A DNA stretch of 64,000 nucleotides from Unio delphinus (GCA_029339505.1 JAQISU010000346.1:302501-366500), one strand, 5' to 3'. Positions 11,400 through 24,499 are shown, counted from the first letter of the stretch. The notes: generated by a model from the letters alone, not told the origin. A program made the numbers and translations.

Positions 11400-12850
11400 T
11401 TTTCAAACGTTGATAGTTCTCGTGTTCCCACCTTTCCACCAACACTGTGCATAATTGCTGTTCTAACTTTAATCACCTCTGACAATTTGTCTGATATACG
11501 TTTTCCATGGTCCGTTGTAAAGACTGATCTTCAGTGTCACGTTGAGGGTAGCAGAGGCTACATCCGTGACATAAGCACCCATTAAACTAAATCACGATCT
11601 GGTGGTTTTCTAAGTCTTTTTTGCGTCGTTGGTTGCGAGCGAGCTGGATCCATGTGTCGTCCTTGTAGGGCTTTGACCGAGTATTGACGATTGACAAAGT
11701 TTGTCGTTTGAGGGCTTATATGCGAGCACGAATCATTGGCGGTACACTAAGGAACACGCTTTTGCGATGTTGCAGGCTTCTTTCAATAGATCAGTCCCTC
11801 CATGTTCCAGGAGTAGTTCTCGAGCTGTTCAGCAGCATCGCCGTAAAATGTCCACGTTGGAAAGACAATACTTTAACATTTCTTCTTGAAAGTCGAAGTA
11901 CGAGGCGTGAGTCTGGAACCAAGCGTAGAAAGCTTCTCGCTATTCGGTGCGCATTAGGTCGGGGTCGTAGCAGTGAGATTCTGTTTAATGGGGGTTGAAC
12001 GGTGTGTTGATTGGTTTTGGTATTGTAAAAGTGCGGAAAATAACCTTTGGCCATTTCGCTCACTCCAAACGTTTTAACCATTCGACTCAAAGGTATGGCC
12101 AAGTAATATAATCTTAAAACTGCAACCGGCCCACTAGCACAGAAATTATTTTAGCTCCTTTCAAAGTCACTTTCGGACGAGCGGTCCCTTGTTCTGTATA
12201 GTATCCAAAACTAAACTGTCCATCGTATGCCAGCACAAATGTGAGCCATTACCGTGACATGGCGATTACAATATCCATAGCGATTGACGTCCTCTTGGCT
12301 CCACGTGTCACCGATGAGGTCTAGGATCCATTGGGCGAAATCGGTTTGCGTGTTCGGTCCCCGAAAGATGATTTTCACATCCTTCAGGAATCTTACTGCA
12401 ATGAGGAAATGAATAAAAAAAAGGCTCTTGAATTCACTTCTCGCACGCTCGGTAATCCACGCAGAAATTAGGAATTCTGCACTGTTCGTCCACGAATAAC
12501 ACCCTTTTGCATTCTCCTTTCCCTTTGGGAAGAGTCACGTTGGTCATGAAGTGTCGCTTTTCCATCGGTGATGTGAAACGTGTCGTTGGATTGTTGCACG
12601 TGTTGAATTTTGTCGATAGCTTTGGAAGGTGTCAATTATGATGGTCTGCTAAACTCAACCCAAATGGGGAATTTGAGACTGTCGAGATTAATTGAACGTC
12701 TCAAGTAATCGTTTTATTTGGGGTCACATTGTCTTTTCAGTGTGGTTAACAAAGAAACCCACACATCGATGATGATCAATTCTGCTTGCTTCAACGGTAC
12801 GTCGAACTTGAAATCTTTAAACTTCACTCGCTACCCGCCACTCACTGGAC
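11400..12850 (-). pseudogene. Maverick-type family B DNA polymerase remnant (second lineage)
   Basis: The minus strand encodes a fossil polymerase in broken frames. Around 12100-12010 the stretch SRMVKTFGVSEMAKGYFPHFYN is characteristic of the exonuclease region of Maverick/linear-plasmid protein-primed polymerases. Around 11590-11540 is FNGCLCHGCSLCYP, the conserved cysteine/histidine segment of the same family. The long stretch from 12850 reads as the 5' part with stops. This polymerase differs in type from the polymerase-helicase of the 25-40 kb element, so it comes from a distinct Polinton lineage. Confidence 0.75.
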
Positions 12851-15800
12851 TACCTGAACTTACCCGCTACCCGCTACATGCCAGTATTTGAACTTCCCTG
12901 CCTCCCGCCAACCGCTTTCCGCCACCGTGTGACCTAGCTAATACAGTGACGTAACATCACTTGTTCCATTCATATTGTCCTTATTGTCCCCATACTGACC
13001 AAAGTCCTTTTTGACAGTGATTTCCATTGTCCCTATAAAGGTTGTCTCTAAAGCGACCATTGACGTTTAAAACTGGGATTTCCATTGTCCTCCAAAGCGA
13101 GATCCATTAACTACTTTTATTCTTTAATAATGTTCTGTGAAAATTGTATTTATTTTTTATATCTATTAATATTTTATTACATTTGTTTTTTTGTGTGCTG
13201 AACTTACCCAAATCAATAAATAATTAAATTTAGTAGTAGCAGTAGTAGTATTTATAGTTTTCAAGCAAGCGAGCAATTAGAAAAGCGAGTAGATGTTCAG
13301 TCGATCTGATTGTGACTATGTAAGGTAATATACGTTATAGAAAAGTTTCCAATTAGGTGCTATGGTAGAAATACGGAAGAAATAAAAATTCTAAAGTTTT
13401 GAAAATAGAAATAAAAATTCTACTTTACTTGATCCATTGGCTTGAAATACATCTGCAACGAAGTTTCAAACCACCATTTAGAATCAATTGATAATATATG
13501 GGATGTCAATCATTGTGAAGTCCAGAACTGCGTGTATTTGGAACTTTTTGGACGCATTTTCTGCATTTCTGTCAAAATGCCATGTAAAAAAAAAATGTCA
13601 CTTTCAAAAATTATCATACAGGCTGTTTTATTACCGTCAATAATATTCGCCCTTCTGGCAGTGCTAGTGCATGTTTTTGATCCAATACGGCATGTTGATT
13701 TAACAATGTGAGATGTTTCTTCATTAAGACCTACATTTCAGGTGGTGTTCAACTTGACAACTTGATGATGTAGAGAAATCCCAATTTGACTGGAAAAGAA
13801 TCATCCAAAAAAAATACACACATCGGTTTTCCATGGGAAACAACGCAATTTATTACTATGATACAGCTTGTGAAAAGATTCATACCCTCGAAGAGAATAA
13901 ATACATTTATTAATTTCATCTTCAATCCACAAAAGATGCATTCAAGCAGTGTACTCCATGCATTGTATTATTTCAATTTTGTTTATACGTGAAATGCATA
14001 TTTATTTTAACTGGTGTTAATAACGTGTAAAGAACTTTATTGATTAAACAATATACGACAGCACTAATCACTAAATATATATTAGCCATTCGTATTTGTT
14101 AGTACAATTAACTCTGTCCCAACTGATACATGTTTCATACGCACAAGTATTCATAATGCACAGGTTTGTAATACACCATCATATTAATCTTGAATAAGCA
14201 AGAACTTCTATATAACGGACAGAGTTAATCACTTTCATTGATAGGATATTATGTACTGAATGCAGTCGTGATCATGGGTTGAGAAATGAACAAATATTGT
14301 CAAAGTAAAATGAAAGCACATTTCTTTGCATTTAATCTTCGTCCTAGATTTGAATTCTCTTGAAATTGGGACAGGTGATATTTACCTTATAGTCTCAAGT
14401 GTAGCAAATGCTCTAGACATATTGAAGGTTCGTACGATCAAATGAATACGCTATGTCATATGTTTAGCAGCCGATATACGGTACACTTAAATCGCTAATG
14501 ACAATATATTTTCAGAGGGGCTTTTAGCAGCCGATATACGGTAATTTTCTTGTCTTCATGCTCGATTTTAGTTAAGAAAATTAACAGATAGTTTAATTTA
14601 CATTATAGTGAATACAAGTAATAATTGATCTCAGAATAACGTATCCACGTTATGCCTAGAAACTGATATTTCTACTGCAGAATAGCATTTTAAACGGTCA
14701 GCACTACTGAATGGCCGTTTCTACTGTCTTGCCGAATGAAACGTTTAATTTCATTGGACTCATCTCACCATCGGATGAAGTATAATGACGACATGGTTTT
14801 AACTATTTTTTTGTGGTACGAAGCTAGAGTTACATTTTTCTTATGTGTACCAAACTTGTATTTGTCATAATTAAATTTTGTTAAACCGCAAAGTAATTTA
14901 CAGTACTTTGAATGATTTTTGATCATTTGAGCTTCCTAGTCGTGTGAAGGGCTAGAAATTATTATTTTTAATTACGTATTTACGTGTCCTGACTAGTGTT
15001 TCTATAAAAAAAAAAACAGTCTCAGCGTTCTTTTCTGACTGTATTCGAAATAAGAAAGTTTCTCCCCAGAAGTTACCACTATCTGATAATCACCAGAATA
15101 TTGACTTGATTGCTAATTAAGTGTCAGGAGTATTTATAATTTTAAGGTTTAACTTTGAAAATTATTTATGAATATGAATTTAAATTGTGTGCTTGTAATT
15201 TAAATCAGCAAAAATGTAAACTTTCTGTCATAAGTAATTAGTATATTAATGTAACGAAAGATCTGTTCTGTATATTATTTTGCAATGATTTTGCATTATC
15301 TGTAATATTTAATAAAATTTGGTGTTGAATAACCATTTTTCAAGTCTTAATTAAACACTGATTATAACCGGCTTCCGATCAAAGAGTTTAAGGTTTGAGT
15401 AGCGAGTAATCTAGCCTTTGGCAACGATACTGTATTAAGATGCAATGAGTATACACTCATTACCTCGAGATATATCAAAAGTAAAATATAAACTTGGGTA
15501 ATTTCCTCAGCTTATGAATTATATAATATTTATCTTTGTGTCTTTTAAAAGTATTTTATAATTCTGGTCCCGATATCGTCAAGAGTTTCCTCAGTGCAAA
15601 AACCTGAATATTTGCAATTAAGTATTCAAAAAGTAAGAGAGTTATCAGTTACCAACTCTGAGAGCTGTTTGATTACCTGGATGAAAATGATGTGGAGACA
15701 CACAACTCTGAATGATTGAGCCAAATAAATATTTATAACGAAAGTTTTTGCTCTCCAAAAAATAAGTTTCTTTGTTATATCTATGGGAAATTGAGATTTA

Positions 15801-15900
15801 ATACATCCTTCTACAACAGTCAGGGAATAGATAACGGAGAGTGCACAGAAAGTGTGCATGTAAATAGCAATATGTCTGCCTGGCAATGGCAAGCTTTCTA
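12851..15900. other. Noncoding AT-rich DNA
   Basis: No coding sequence recognised. A 21-base sequence beginning TTTAGCAGCCGATATACGG occurs twice, 61 bp apart (about 14462 and 14523). Short reading frames at 13442-13711 and 13786-13992 have no motif support. Confidence 0.45.
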
Positions 15901-15904
15901 ACAT

Positions 15905-16012
15905 AACTACATTAAACGAATCTGAGACTCGAACCCACGTAGACAGAGGTGAGATGACAGTGATCTGTAACGGACAGCGCCTTAGACCACTCGGCCACTC
16001 GGGGTCCCCACA
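15905..16012 (-). mobile_element. tRNA-derived SINE head
   Basis: The minus strand from about 16012 carries a pol III-type box A (GTGGCCGAGTGGTCTAAGGC) and box B (GGGTTCGAGTC), spaced as in a leucine/serine-type tRNA. The acceptor stem is not paired, so it is a SINE head and not a working tRNA gene. The same family occurs on the plus strand at 55981-56231. Confidence 0.75.
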
Positions 16013-16799
16013 CATGTTTGTTGTACCTGACATATTCAGTGAAAATTGTCGCTGAACACATTCCAACCCGTATCGATGAAAGACCAAACAATAAAATAAC
16101 ATCCCTCATTAATTTTCATTTTGTATAAACTAATGTTTCGATTGTTTTTCAAATGTGTTTTATTGAACACGTTATGCCCTTTATAAAATGTTACGTATGT
16201 CTGATTTAATATATATTTATTACAATTGAATTTTTGATTTGTCAGTTTTAAATATTTTTGTATTACATGCTATTGTAATGTAAGTTTATTCACTAGAGAT
16301 GATTATTTTAAAAAAAATCGGTTGACCTGAATTATTCTTTGGTAAACAAGTAATGTTGACCTAGTCCCTGACTTTAATTCAGGGTTAGTGGCCATTGCGT
16401 AAACATGTTTTATTTTAATTTTAAACCGATTGGTTGTTTGCATGGCCAAGATGAGACTAGTGAATCAAGAAGTAAACAACTTTTTATTCTTACAGTAAAA
16501 TTAGTGGTTCTTGTCAGGGTCATGTTCTCGATTTCACAATTTTGGGATTTGTGTTCTCGAAACTGTGCATTAGAATATGATATAAGTTTTGATTTAGTGA
16601 AATATAGTTAGCTGTGGGCTTACGCATCTGACGTTAAGTCATTTCCTTTGTTTTAACCAGTTTTTGAATCCATGCTGATTTTTCTTAAGTATCCTTGGAT
16701 TTTAAAGGATTAATTCGTATTTCTGGAAATAGTTGATGTGCTCATAGAGTATTCTTGGGAAAAGACAGATTATCAAATTTGTTCGGATATCCAACATCA

Positions 16800-18480
16800 C
16801 CATCATCTTCAGTCTCTGACCTAGTGAGGCATCTGACCAGTTTCCTCCACTTGTCTCGATCATGTGCCAATGCCCGTGTCTCCGCAAAACGTTTCCATTT
16901 TGTGATGCTATTAGTTCACTTTTTTATCTGCCTACCTCACCTTATGCCACCCTAGACGCTGCCCTGCAGTATTGATGTGGAATTGTGGAAAGACTGTTGG
17001 TTCTAGTTACATGGCTATACCATTTCAGATTTCTTTTTGTCACGGTGGTGAGGAGGTCTTCATATTAGTTTACTTTGTGCCCGATGGTGATACGCACTTC
17101 TTCACATTTGTGATGTGGTCCATGTAAGAAATCCCAAGGATAGTTCTGTTGCATCTCATTTTATGTACCTGGATTCTTCGTTGTAATTCTGCTGTCAGGG
17201 TCAAAGCCTTACATGAATATACAACTACTGAGATGACTAGTGCTCTCAATAGTCTGATTTTAGTTTTCAGACAGATAGTCTTGTCTCTTCAGATGGGTCT
17301 TAGCTTTGACATACCTGACGTTATTTGTGCCGCTAGTAGCAAAATGTTTGCTCTTGATCCCTCTTCGGTGATTATGGAACCAATATATTTGAACTGGCTC
17401 ACTGTTTCCAGTTCCTGACCTCTGACTTTTATCTTGGCGGAGATTTGTTTGCCACTATTTATCATTAGCTTTGTCCTCTAGGCGCTTATCTCCATGTAAA
17501 ATCTGGAAGATGTTTCATCCAGGTTCTTCACTAAGGTGGCAAGCTGGTCTTCACTGCCTGCTAGCCCATCAATGTCATCAGCAAAGAGGATGTTAGTTAT
17601 GGTACGCCGTCCAAAGTTGACTGTCCCACAGTGGTTTTCCAGGGCTTGAATCATGATGCACTCTAAGTAGATGTTTAAAAGCATGGGTGACAGGAGACAG
17701 CCTTGATGTAATCCAACTGTTGTCGGAAACCAGTCCCCCCACATAACCTTGAGCAATTACTGCACTGGTAGCCTTGGCGTACATCTGCTTCATGGTATTG
17801 GTCGACGATTGACTAATGTTGAACTTTTTCATTTTAGCCCACACTGATTCATGCCACACTCTGTCAATGGTCTTTTTTTAAATATATGGACACATGATAG
17901 ATGTCTTGTTGATGTTATAGGTACTTTTCACACAGATCCCTGAGATTGAATATTTGTTCTGTTGAGCTTCTTCAACTCCGGAACCCTGCCTGTTCTTCAG
18001 CAATTATTTCTTCTGCTCGTGGTTTCAGTATGCTCAAGGTAATATTCAGCATCACATTACTATCATGGCTAATCAATCTGACAGTTCAGTAATTTTAACA
18101 CAGCTGGAGATTGCCTTTTTTGGGAGGGGAGTGTTATAATCAGTGACTGGGCCATTCACCTGTCTGTCAGGTCTTGTTGAAGATTTTTGTTTGTAGTTCT
18201 ATGACTGATCTCCCTCCCCCATTATAATAAGTTCAGCTGTTACGTTGTCTACTCCAGCTGCTTTCAGTTTATTCAGTGATTTTATTGCTGACTCCACCTC
18301 TTCATTGAGAATGGGAATATTATTATCATTTGTGAAGTTTGGAACTTCAAGCACCTCTGGGTTTCATGTGGACTGATGGTTGTAGAGATCTTTGCAATAA
18401 TCAGTCCATCTGTCTGCAATGTCACTCGTTTTGAGGCATTTTCCATTTTCGTCTTAAATGGTACTCACTCGTGAATGCTT
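16800..18480 (-). mobile_element. LINE reverse transcriptase remnant
   Basis: The minus strand encodes reverse transcriptase pieces: GLHQGCLLSPMLLNIYLE (about 17705-17655) followed by ITNILFADDIDGLAGSEDQ, the catalytic FADD box (about 17610-17560). A C-terminal region (LQRRIQVHKMRCNRTILGISY, about 17190-17130) resembles the post-RT domain of RTE/Jockey-type non-LTR elements. Frames are broken, so it is inactive. Confidence 0.85.
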
Positions 18481-19079
18481 CTGTCTGGTGAACTCTTTCC
18501 CGAACCAAAATAAAATAATGATGCTGCAACAAGTAAATACGTCGACGATAAAACCGCTATTAGATCTGAATATACTGAACACATACGAATGATTGTCAAT
18601 ATTCGGAGAAACATAAATACAAACATTAATAATTTATTTCGAAATCAATCAGTCGTTGATATTAAGCTCTCTGACATAAAAAGATCACCGACAACGATGT
18701 ATATACATTAGCGTCTCGATAAGTATTATGGTTACTGCCTAATCAATTTTTTAAACACCTCGCTGAGGTTACATGTATATACATGTTTTCTGCATTAGGT
18801 GGTACGATATTTATGGAATCTACTACAATTCGACGGCTTTATCCACTACGCGGATCCTCCTGCTCTATGTTAGTATTACTAGAGCAAAACGACGAAGTAG
18901 CATTTGATGTGGAACCCAAAGAAAACACTCGGCTTGATTTATCATTGTGTCTTTAATTAGACTCTAAACTACCACCTACTTAAATGTAATGAGCTTCCCA
19001 ATCAATTTGCAACGTTTCAGATACGTGGCAACCCAGACTAAAATAAAGTAGATGAACATACAGTACAAAGTTTTAAACA

Positions 19080-19420
19080 TATTGCAGTCCATGATTTAAC
19101 TGTGTATTCAGCATTCTCTGTTATCGCTGGAACCGAGGTATTGCTATTAATAAAAACAGCATCGCTAGCGATGGCACCAGAAGTTGTAACAATTTGTATT
19201 TCAGCTGCAACAGCAATTACTGGTATTCTTAATATCATAGCAAAACAAATATACTTGTTTTCATGCAAAATTACATGAGTATACAGTAAAATTTCACACA
19301 GCAACGCAAGCATATTCAAAATTATCCTCATTTATATCAAGTCTCAGTGATTTAATTTCAGATACTAAGTTTGCAGAAATGATTACGATTTACAACGAGG
19401 TAATCACTACGACTGATTTA
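19080..19420 (+). pseudogene. Membrane-hairpin protein remnant
   Basis: Plus-strand translation gives LTVYS..SVIAG followed by VVTICISAATAITGILNIIAK. It aligns with the two hydrophobic helices of the 156-residue protein at 38416-38886. The C-terminal helical part follows after a frameshift. Confidence 0.8.
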
Positions 19421-19423
19421 GAA

Positions 19424-19478
<55 letters not shown>

Positions 19479-19534
19479 TCGACATATCAAAAATTATTGT
19501 AATAAATCGTTGTTAATACAATCCATCCAAAACA

Positions 19535-20300
19535 GCAATGATATCAGCAAGTTCAAACATTCCTGAATTTAACATCAACTTTCCAACTGCGATTCCAATA
19601 AATGAAGTTGCACTTTCACAATTACGAGTATATCATAGCTGGCCAAATAGTAGATCAAAATCATTTGGTGGGTTGCAGGCGAAAACTTCTTTAGCATTTG
19701 CAAATTAAAACAAACCAGACGGAGCCCCTCAGTTATCAGATTGAAGAAGTCAATGATAAATTTCAGCACTGAATTAAATCTATCACAGGAAGAGAATCAA
19801 ATAAGTGCTACTGCTGTTCATGAACCAACATTATCAACTGCGATAATTCAACGGATTATGGTTTATATATTTATCAATCATCGATCAGAAATGTGTTAGG
19901 ATGATCTGAAATGCCACCAGAATATCGCCGATCACCAGAACCGAAAGCTGCTGATTTCCTCACATATGAAAAAAGTTATTAACTCTCCAGAATACAAGAA
20001 AGGATTTTTTTTTGGTCACAGGAACAGTTAAATGAACTGCGGCGAGAAGATATTTATATGATTACGTGTGATAGACATCATATTCTTAATTATTTTTATT
20101 CCTGTACTAAAATTTGATCAAATTAAAAATTATTATTTAATTCTTCAGATTGATGGGTATATTACCCATAAGTTTTCGAATTATCAAACAAATTTATCAA
20201 ATTGATGGGTAGATTGATTCTCAGCATAATGAACATCCTACTGAGAACAGAAAATTACCAGAATTAAAAAAAATATTATCAGCATAAAAATAAGTATTAT
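19535..20300 (+). pseudogene. Penton-like minor capsid protein remnant
   Basis: Plus-strand pieces (EVALSQLRVYHSWPNSRSKS near 19604-19665; SATAVHEPTLSTA near 19805-19840; LPELKKIL near 20255-20280) align in order with the 452-residue protein at 39034-40392. Stops and indels throughout. Confidence 0.8.
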
Positions 20301-20559
20301 TGTCAGAATAGATACTGTTATTTTATTATTCGTTGAGTTTTGGTTTATTTGATACGGTAAACTGTACTAAAAGTAATGAAAACCAGTTATATTTTCATAA
20401 TTTGATGATGTATATAGTATTAAAAATAATGAAAATCTGTTAGATTGCAAAATTTGCTGGGCTAAATAGTACAAAAGTAATGAAAAATTAGTTATTATTA
20501 TCCGAATATATATTTTTTCAAGGTCAAGGCAGAATCAATATGTTTTACAAAGTCAAGAC

Positions 20560-20910
20560 AGAAATTCTTCGTCATAATCACTACTGTTATTTGTGACTGC
20601 ATGTTCGTTTTCACGATCTGGTCTAATCTGTTCAATTGTCTTACACGTGCATTGATAGTTTTCTTTTATCGTGAGATAATTTTGATCTAATATTTTACGA
20701 TCGCTAGTGAAAAGGAGACAAATTTTTCAATCTGTAGCTTTAACTGTTGCTAAAGATTGTAAGATAACTTGATGGATAATCTTAATCAATCGATATTTGA
20801 CATGTAATGTACATTCACCTTCAAGTCTTCATAGCTGTAATTCTTAACATTGCAAATAATTGATTTAATTTTTTAATTGCAGAAGAAATATTATTAATTT
20901 CTGCGTAGAT
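20560..20910 (-). pseudogene. Unidentified Polinton remnant gene
   Basis: Minus-strand translation gives protein-like pieces (AEINNISSAIKKLNQL; a cysteine-containing stretch with QCTCKTIEQIRPD; an acidic end near 20565). No family recognised. It has no obvious counterpart in the complete element. Confidence 0.35.
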
Positions 20911-20918
20911 CAATTCTT

Positions 20919-20928
<10 letters not shown>

Positions 20929-21006
<78 letters not shown>
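20929..21006. repeat. (TA)n microsatellite
   Basis: About 38 uninterrupted TA dinucleotides. Confidence 0.97.
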
Positions 21007-21007
<1 letters not shown>

Positions 21008-21094
21008 TATTTTATACTTAAACCATTTTTCAAACCAGACGACACAATAAATAATTGTTTATACATGCCTAAGAAAAAGTGTGTTAATCATTCT

Positions 21095-21480
21095 GTGTAA
21101 ATAACTGATGATCATAGAGCACTTGATAAAGAATTAACAGAGCTTAAAACACAATCAGACTACAACCCTAATAAGCTTTAGTGTGGAAAAAAAATACATG
21201 ATATAATTTAAAATACATACATAAACAACTTTTTGGAAGTTATAGAGACCAAATGATTTGATACTTGTAAGAAAATCCATTCATCTCAAGGATTAACTGT
21301 ATCTGATACATGATTAACTGTATCTGATACATGATTAACTGTATCTGATACATGATTAACTGTATCTGATACATGATTAACTGTATCTGATACAGGATTA
21401 ACTGTATCTGATACATATGTTTGGATCCTCGATGATCGTATCGAATAGTCAATTTTAGTTTATCTTGCAGAGTCTCGAGT
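21095..21480 (+). pseudogene. SF1 helicase remnant with expanded motif
   Basis: The plus strand reads ITDDHRALDKELTELKTQ (about 21100-21155), matching the TDHRSLDEKSKE region of the complete element's helicase. It then reads IHSSQGLTVSDT (about 21275-21310), matching its IHTSQGLT motif, and later VWILDDRIE and SRVR (21420-21480). Between these lies a six-copy 21-bp expansion of the GLTVSDT codons. The intervening helicase sequence is deleted. Confidence 0.8.
21290..21415 (+). repeat. 21-bp tandem repeat inside helicase fossil
   Basis: Six near-perfect copies of a 21-bp unit containing GATTAACTGTATCTGATACA. The unit equals seven codons (GLTVSDT) of a helicase motif. Inner copies begin with TGA instead of GGA. 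Confidence 0.95.
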
Positions 21481-21869
21481 TAGAAGAATATCTCTGTTGC
21501 GGAGGGTTATTATAAATATTTTAAATTTTTCAGAAACTGCTTACATCAATAATAAATTTTTATTATAAATTTTTCAGAAACTGCTTACATCAATAATAAA
21601 GTTCTTATCGATGATATATTAAGAAAAAATATCCGGTTATAAACAATGTGACAAAAATATGCGACATTGATCTTGCTGCTGAATTTATCATGACATTAAA
21701 ACAACGACAGAGTAATCATTGGGCCAGCTGTAACTCAGTAATTTTGTAGTATAATATTCGCATAATAATCCAAGACAATTCACTGTATATATAATTGATA
21801 GTAGTCTTGGTCACACGCGAAAATGTAATGCTGACCTGTCTCGAGTGTAATCGACATCGAGGCGCTAGT

Positions 21870-22275
21870 TAAGTGAAGACGGTGGTAATTGTGTATTTTC
21901 AGGAATTACTTGTAATTGTTCAAGTTCAAATCCACGTTCAGGAGCAGTTGAATCTAATCTATAGATTGCAGGTCTACCCGTAGATCTTGAAATTGTATGT
22001 GAAGTTACGTTCCAAATAAGATCATCCGCTCAATGTTACCATCTTCAAGCTCACCGGATTCATATAAATTTACATTGCACAATACTGGTTGTTTTGAAAA
22101 ATCATGTCGTTGTGTCAAAGTGAGTTTTTATTTGTTTAGGTGGTGGTATATAAATTTGATATATATTGCCCGTCAGCCAATTGTCAGCAAGAGAATGTGT
22201 AACTTGCTCCATCAGCAAGTTTACTAATCACAGCTCTACTTCTATAATATTCTCTTTGGCTATGATAAATCCATT
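21870..22275 (-). pseudogene. Polinton integrase remnant, catalytic core deleted
   Basis: On the minus strand, 22275-22110 matches the N-terminal region of the intact integrase (..ISKLADGAS..., ...IYIPPPKQI-like) and 22080-21870 matches the C-terminal region (LYESGELED, STGRPAIYRLDSTAPE in mixed frames). The DDE core between them, about 180 codons in the intact gene, is absent. Frames are broken elsewhere too. Confidence 0.8.
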
Positions 22276-22289
22276 TCATTATATAATAA

Positions 22290-22350
22290 TAAATCGGTTG
22301 ATTAATTATCAACCCCTAGCACCAGTTCACCTTTCATCGCAGAGCTTAAA
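22290..22350 (-). pseudogene. PLA2 protein C-terminal remnant
   Basis: The minus strand reads AMKGELVLGVDN then a stop, matching the last residues AMKSKLMLGAGN of the PLA2 reading frame ending at 26559. It lies directly upstream of the integrase remnant, as in the complete element. Confidence 0.65.
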
Positions 22351-23161
22351 AACCATTTAGCTAATGATTCTCTGAGGTTTTTATTTTTTGTAAATGGAAT
22401 TTAACTATGTATTGTAAATCACAAATGAGAAAATATATGATTAACATTAATCTTATAAAATTATATTATGAAATACTCGAAAACCACTGAATTGTATTTA
22501 AAAAATTGTAACAACGTCCTCTCTTGCAGAGATAATTAATTTAAATGGAAAGTAAATAATAGTGTTATGTAATGTTTGCAACAATAAAATACTTCATTAT
22601 ATTAATGTCAAACACTTTGACTAACTATTATTAACTAGGTTTAAATACGAGACAAATTATTTTTAAAATGTTCTTTGAAGAAATTAAATATTCCCATGGA
22701 AGTAAATGTGCACAAAATTAAAAAATTCCGGAGTTACATTGCTATGCTGGATTATTTGTGGGACAAATATATAATATCTATTATCTAAGAATTACAGAGA
22801 ATTTATAAAAAAAAAATGTTGATGTATGTTTTTTAATTAGCATCACCATCGCTGCACTGCAATCACCTAATGCTAGATGCAGATTCTTTTGGCTCTTTAC
22901 GATGGACTTTGTGTCTTTACACTCACTTTATACTGGTCAGAAATACAAAGGCTGAACAGGTGGAATTTATGAGTAAATGTGTGTTTCTTATTAATTCACG
23001 TGTATAACGATGTCGTTGAACTTCTTCAGCCAATAACGAAGGGGTAAAAATACTTCGCTTTACTTTACAAAATCTTAAGTTTGCTGCATGGCCAATTGAC
23101 TGTTTCAAGTTTGTTCTCTATTGCTACCAATTTTATATTCTTTTGTATAACGCAGTCTTGT

Positions 23162-23167
<6 letters not shown>

Positions 23168-23211
<44 letters not shown>
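23168..23211. repeat. (GT)n microsatellite
   Basis: About 22 GT dinucleotides. Confidence 0.95.
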
Positions 23212-23213
<2 letters not shown>

Positions 23214-23888
23214 TCTTTGTTTATTCTTTTGTTTTGTTTGTTGTTTTTTTTTAATTTTATTTGGGCCAATTTATGTTAATTTACTATTGCTGGCGTCTTA
23301 TTAGTCTTCCTGCTTGCACATCATTATGATCGGTACAAATTGTCCCATAATACATTACCGGAGACTCCATTAATATCTTTGTCAAAAGGGGTTAGGCGCA
23401 CAACAGGATGTTCCTTACTCCAAATAACGAAACCTCTGTTTGTGCTCTTCCCACCCACATCCCCAACACACACCATATCCACACCACACGACGCCCTTTC
23501 ACATATTTTGTACATGTCTTTGCAAGTTTTAAAACACGACGTTTACATGGGCGTCAATTACCGATGTAAATAAACTGTTTTGAACCGAAAGGTTTGTACG
23601 AAAATATATCGTAGCGAAAATTGACAAGAAGAGGCAGTATATTATACAAAATCAGTTGTACCAATATCGTAAGATTTTTTTTATTCAAACACCCTGATAT
23701 GTCATATAACGATGACTACAATTTTTTTTAAAATTGGTCCTAAGACTAGTTTCTTTCAGTGTGTTTTAGCACAAAAGTTTAAATCATGATCAGGTTTTAA
23801 ACTAGGAAAGTTTAATGTTGATATTATTTGTTTTAAACATCTTATTCCCATTTTTGTATGAGGCAGTTGGAGTTGAACTACAGTTCTT

Positions 23889-24030
<142 letters not shown>

Positions 24031-24499
24031 CCATATTAAAAAAAAAAAAAACAATTCTCTGTACAAAGCTTGCATTGATTTAAACCCATTTGAATTTACA
24101 TCACATTAAGTAAGTGGAAAACCATAGATGGTTTTGAAATACACGTATATGCGACCTCGTACTGGTATCAAGGGCCATTTATGTATAAATTTATTTTACC
24201 TAACCTCTACAGGTACGCTGCACAACTAATATACTTGTACACCAGTTGATTTCAATACGCACAAAAAAATTAGAAGAAAAAAGAACAAAACACCTAATGA
24301 TGTTGATAAACTAAATTAACATACATTTATCCTTTCATACGTTTTTTTTAACGGTTTGCGAGTATGTTGGAAAGTACCAGAGTAAAACAGAAAATAAAAA
24401 TCCAAAATTTATATTTTCGGAACTGAACTTTTAAGCAATAACTTATTCTTCCTAGAAGACTTTGATTGATTAGGATTTTTAACGTAGCTTTAAAAAAAA

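Larger units (their letters stand above)
19040..20300 (+). mobile_element. Decayed Polinton remnant B (right-arm genes)
   Basis: The plus strand carries fossils of the last two genes of the complete Polinton in the same order and orientation: the membrane-hairpin protein (about 19080-19420) and the penton-like protein (about 19535-20300). A (AAT)n microsatellite lies between them at about 19427-19478. No right terminal repeat was seen. Confidence 0.8.
20560..22360. mobile_element. Decayed Polinton remnant C (left-arm genes, inverted)
   Basis: This remnant contains an unidentified minus-strand coding remnant (20560-20910), plus-strand helicase pieces (21095-21480), a minus-strand integrase (21870-22275) and the C-terminus of the PLA2 gene (22290-22350). 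This is the left half of the Polinton in inverted orientation, directly after remnant B in forward orientation, so the 19-22.4 kb block is either two insertions or one rearranged element. A (TA)n tract splits it at 20929-21006. Confidence 0.75.

Noticed and set aside
15905..16012. Possible tRNA gene on the minus strand
   Set aside because: Box A and box B are present but the stems do not pair and related copies carry SINE bodies, so it is a SINE head.
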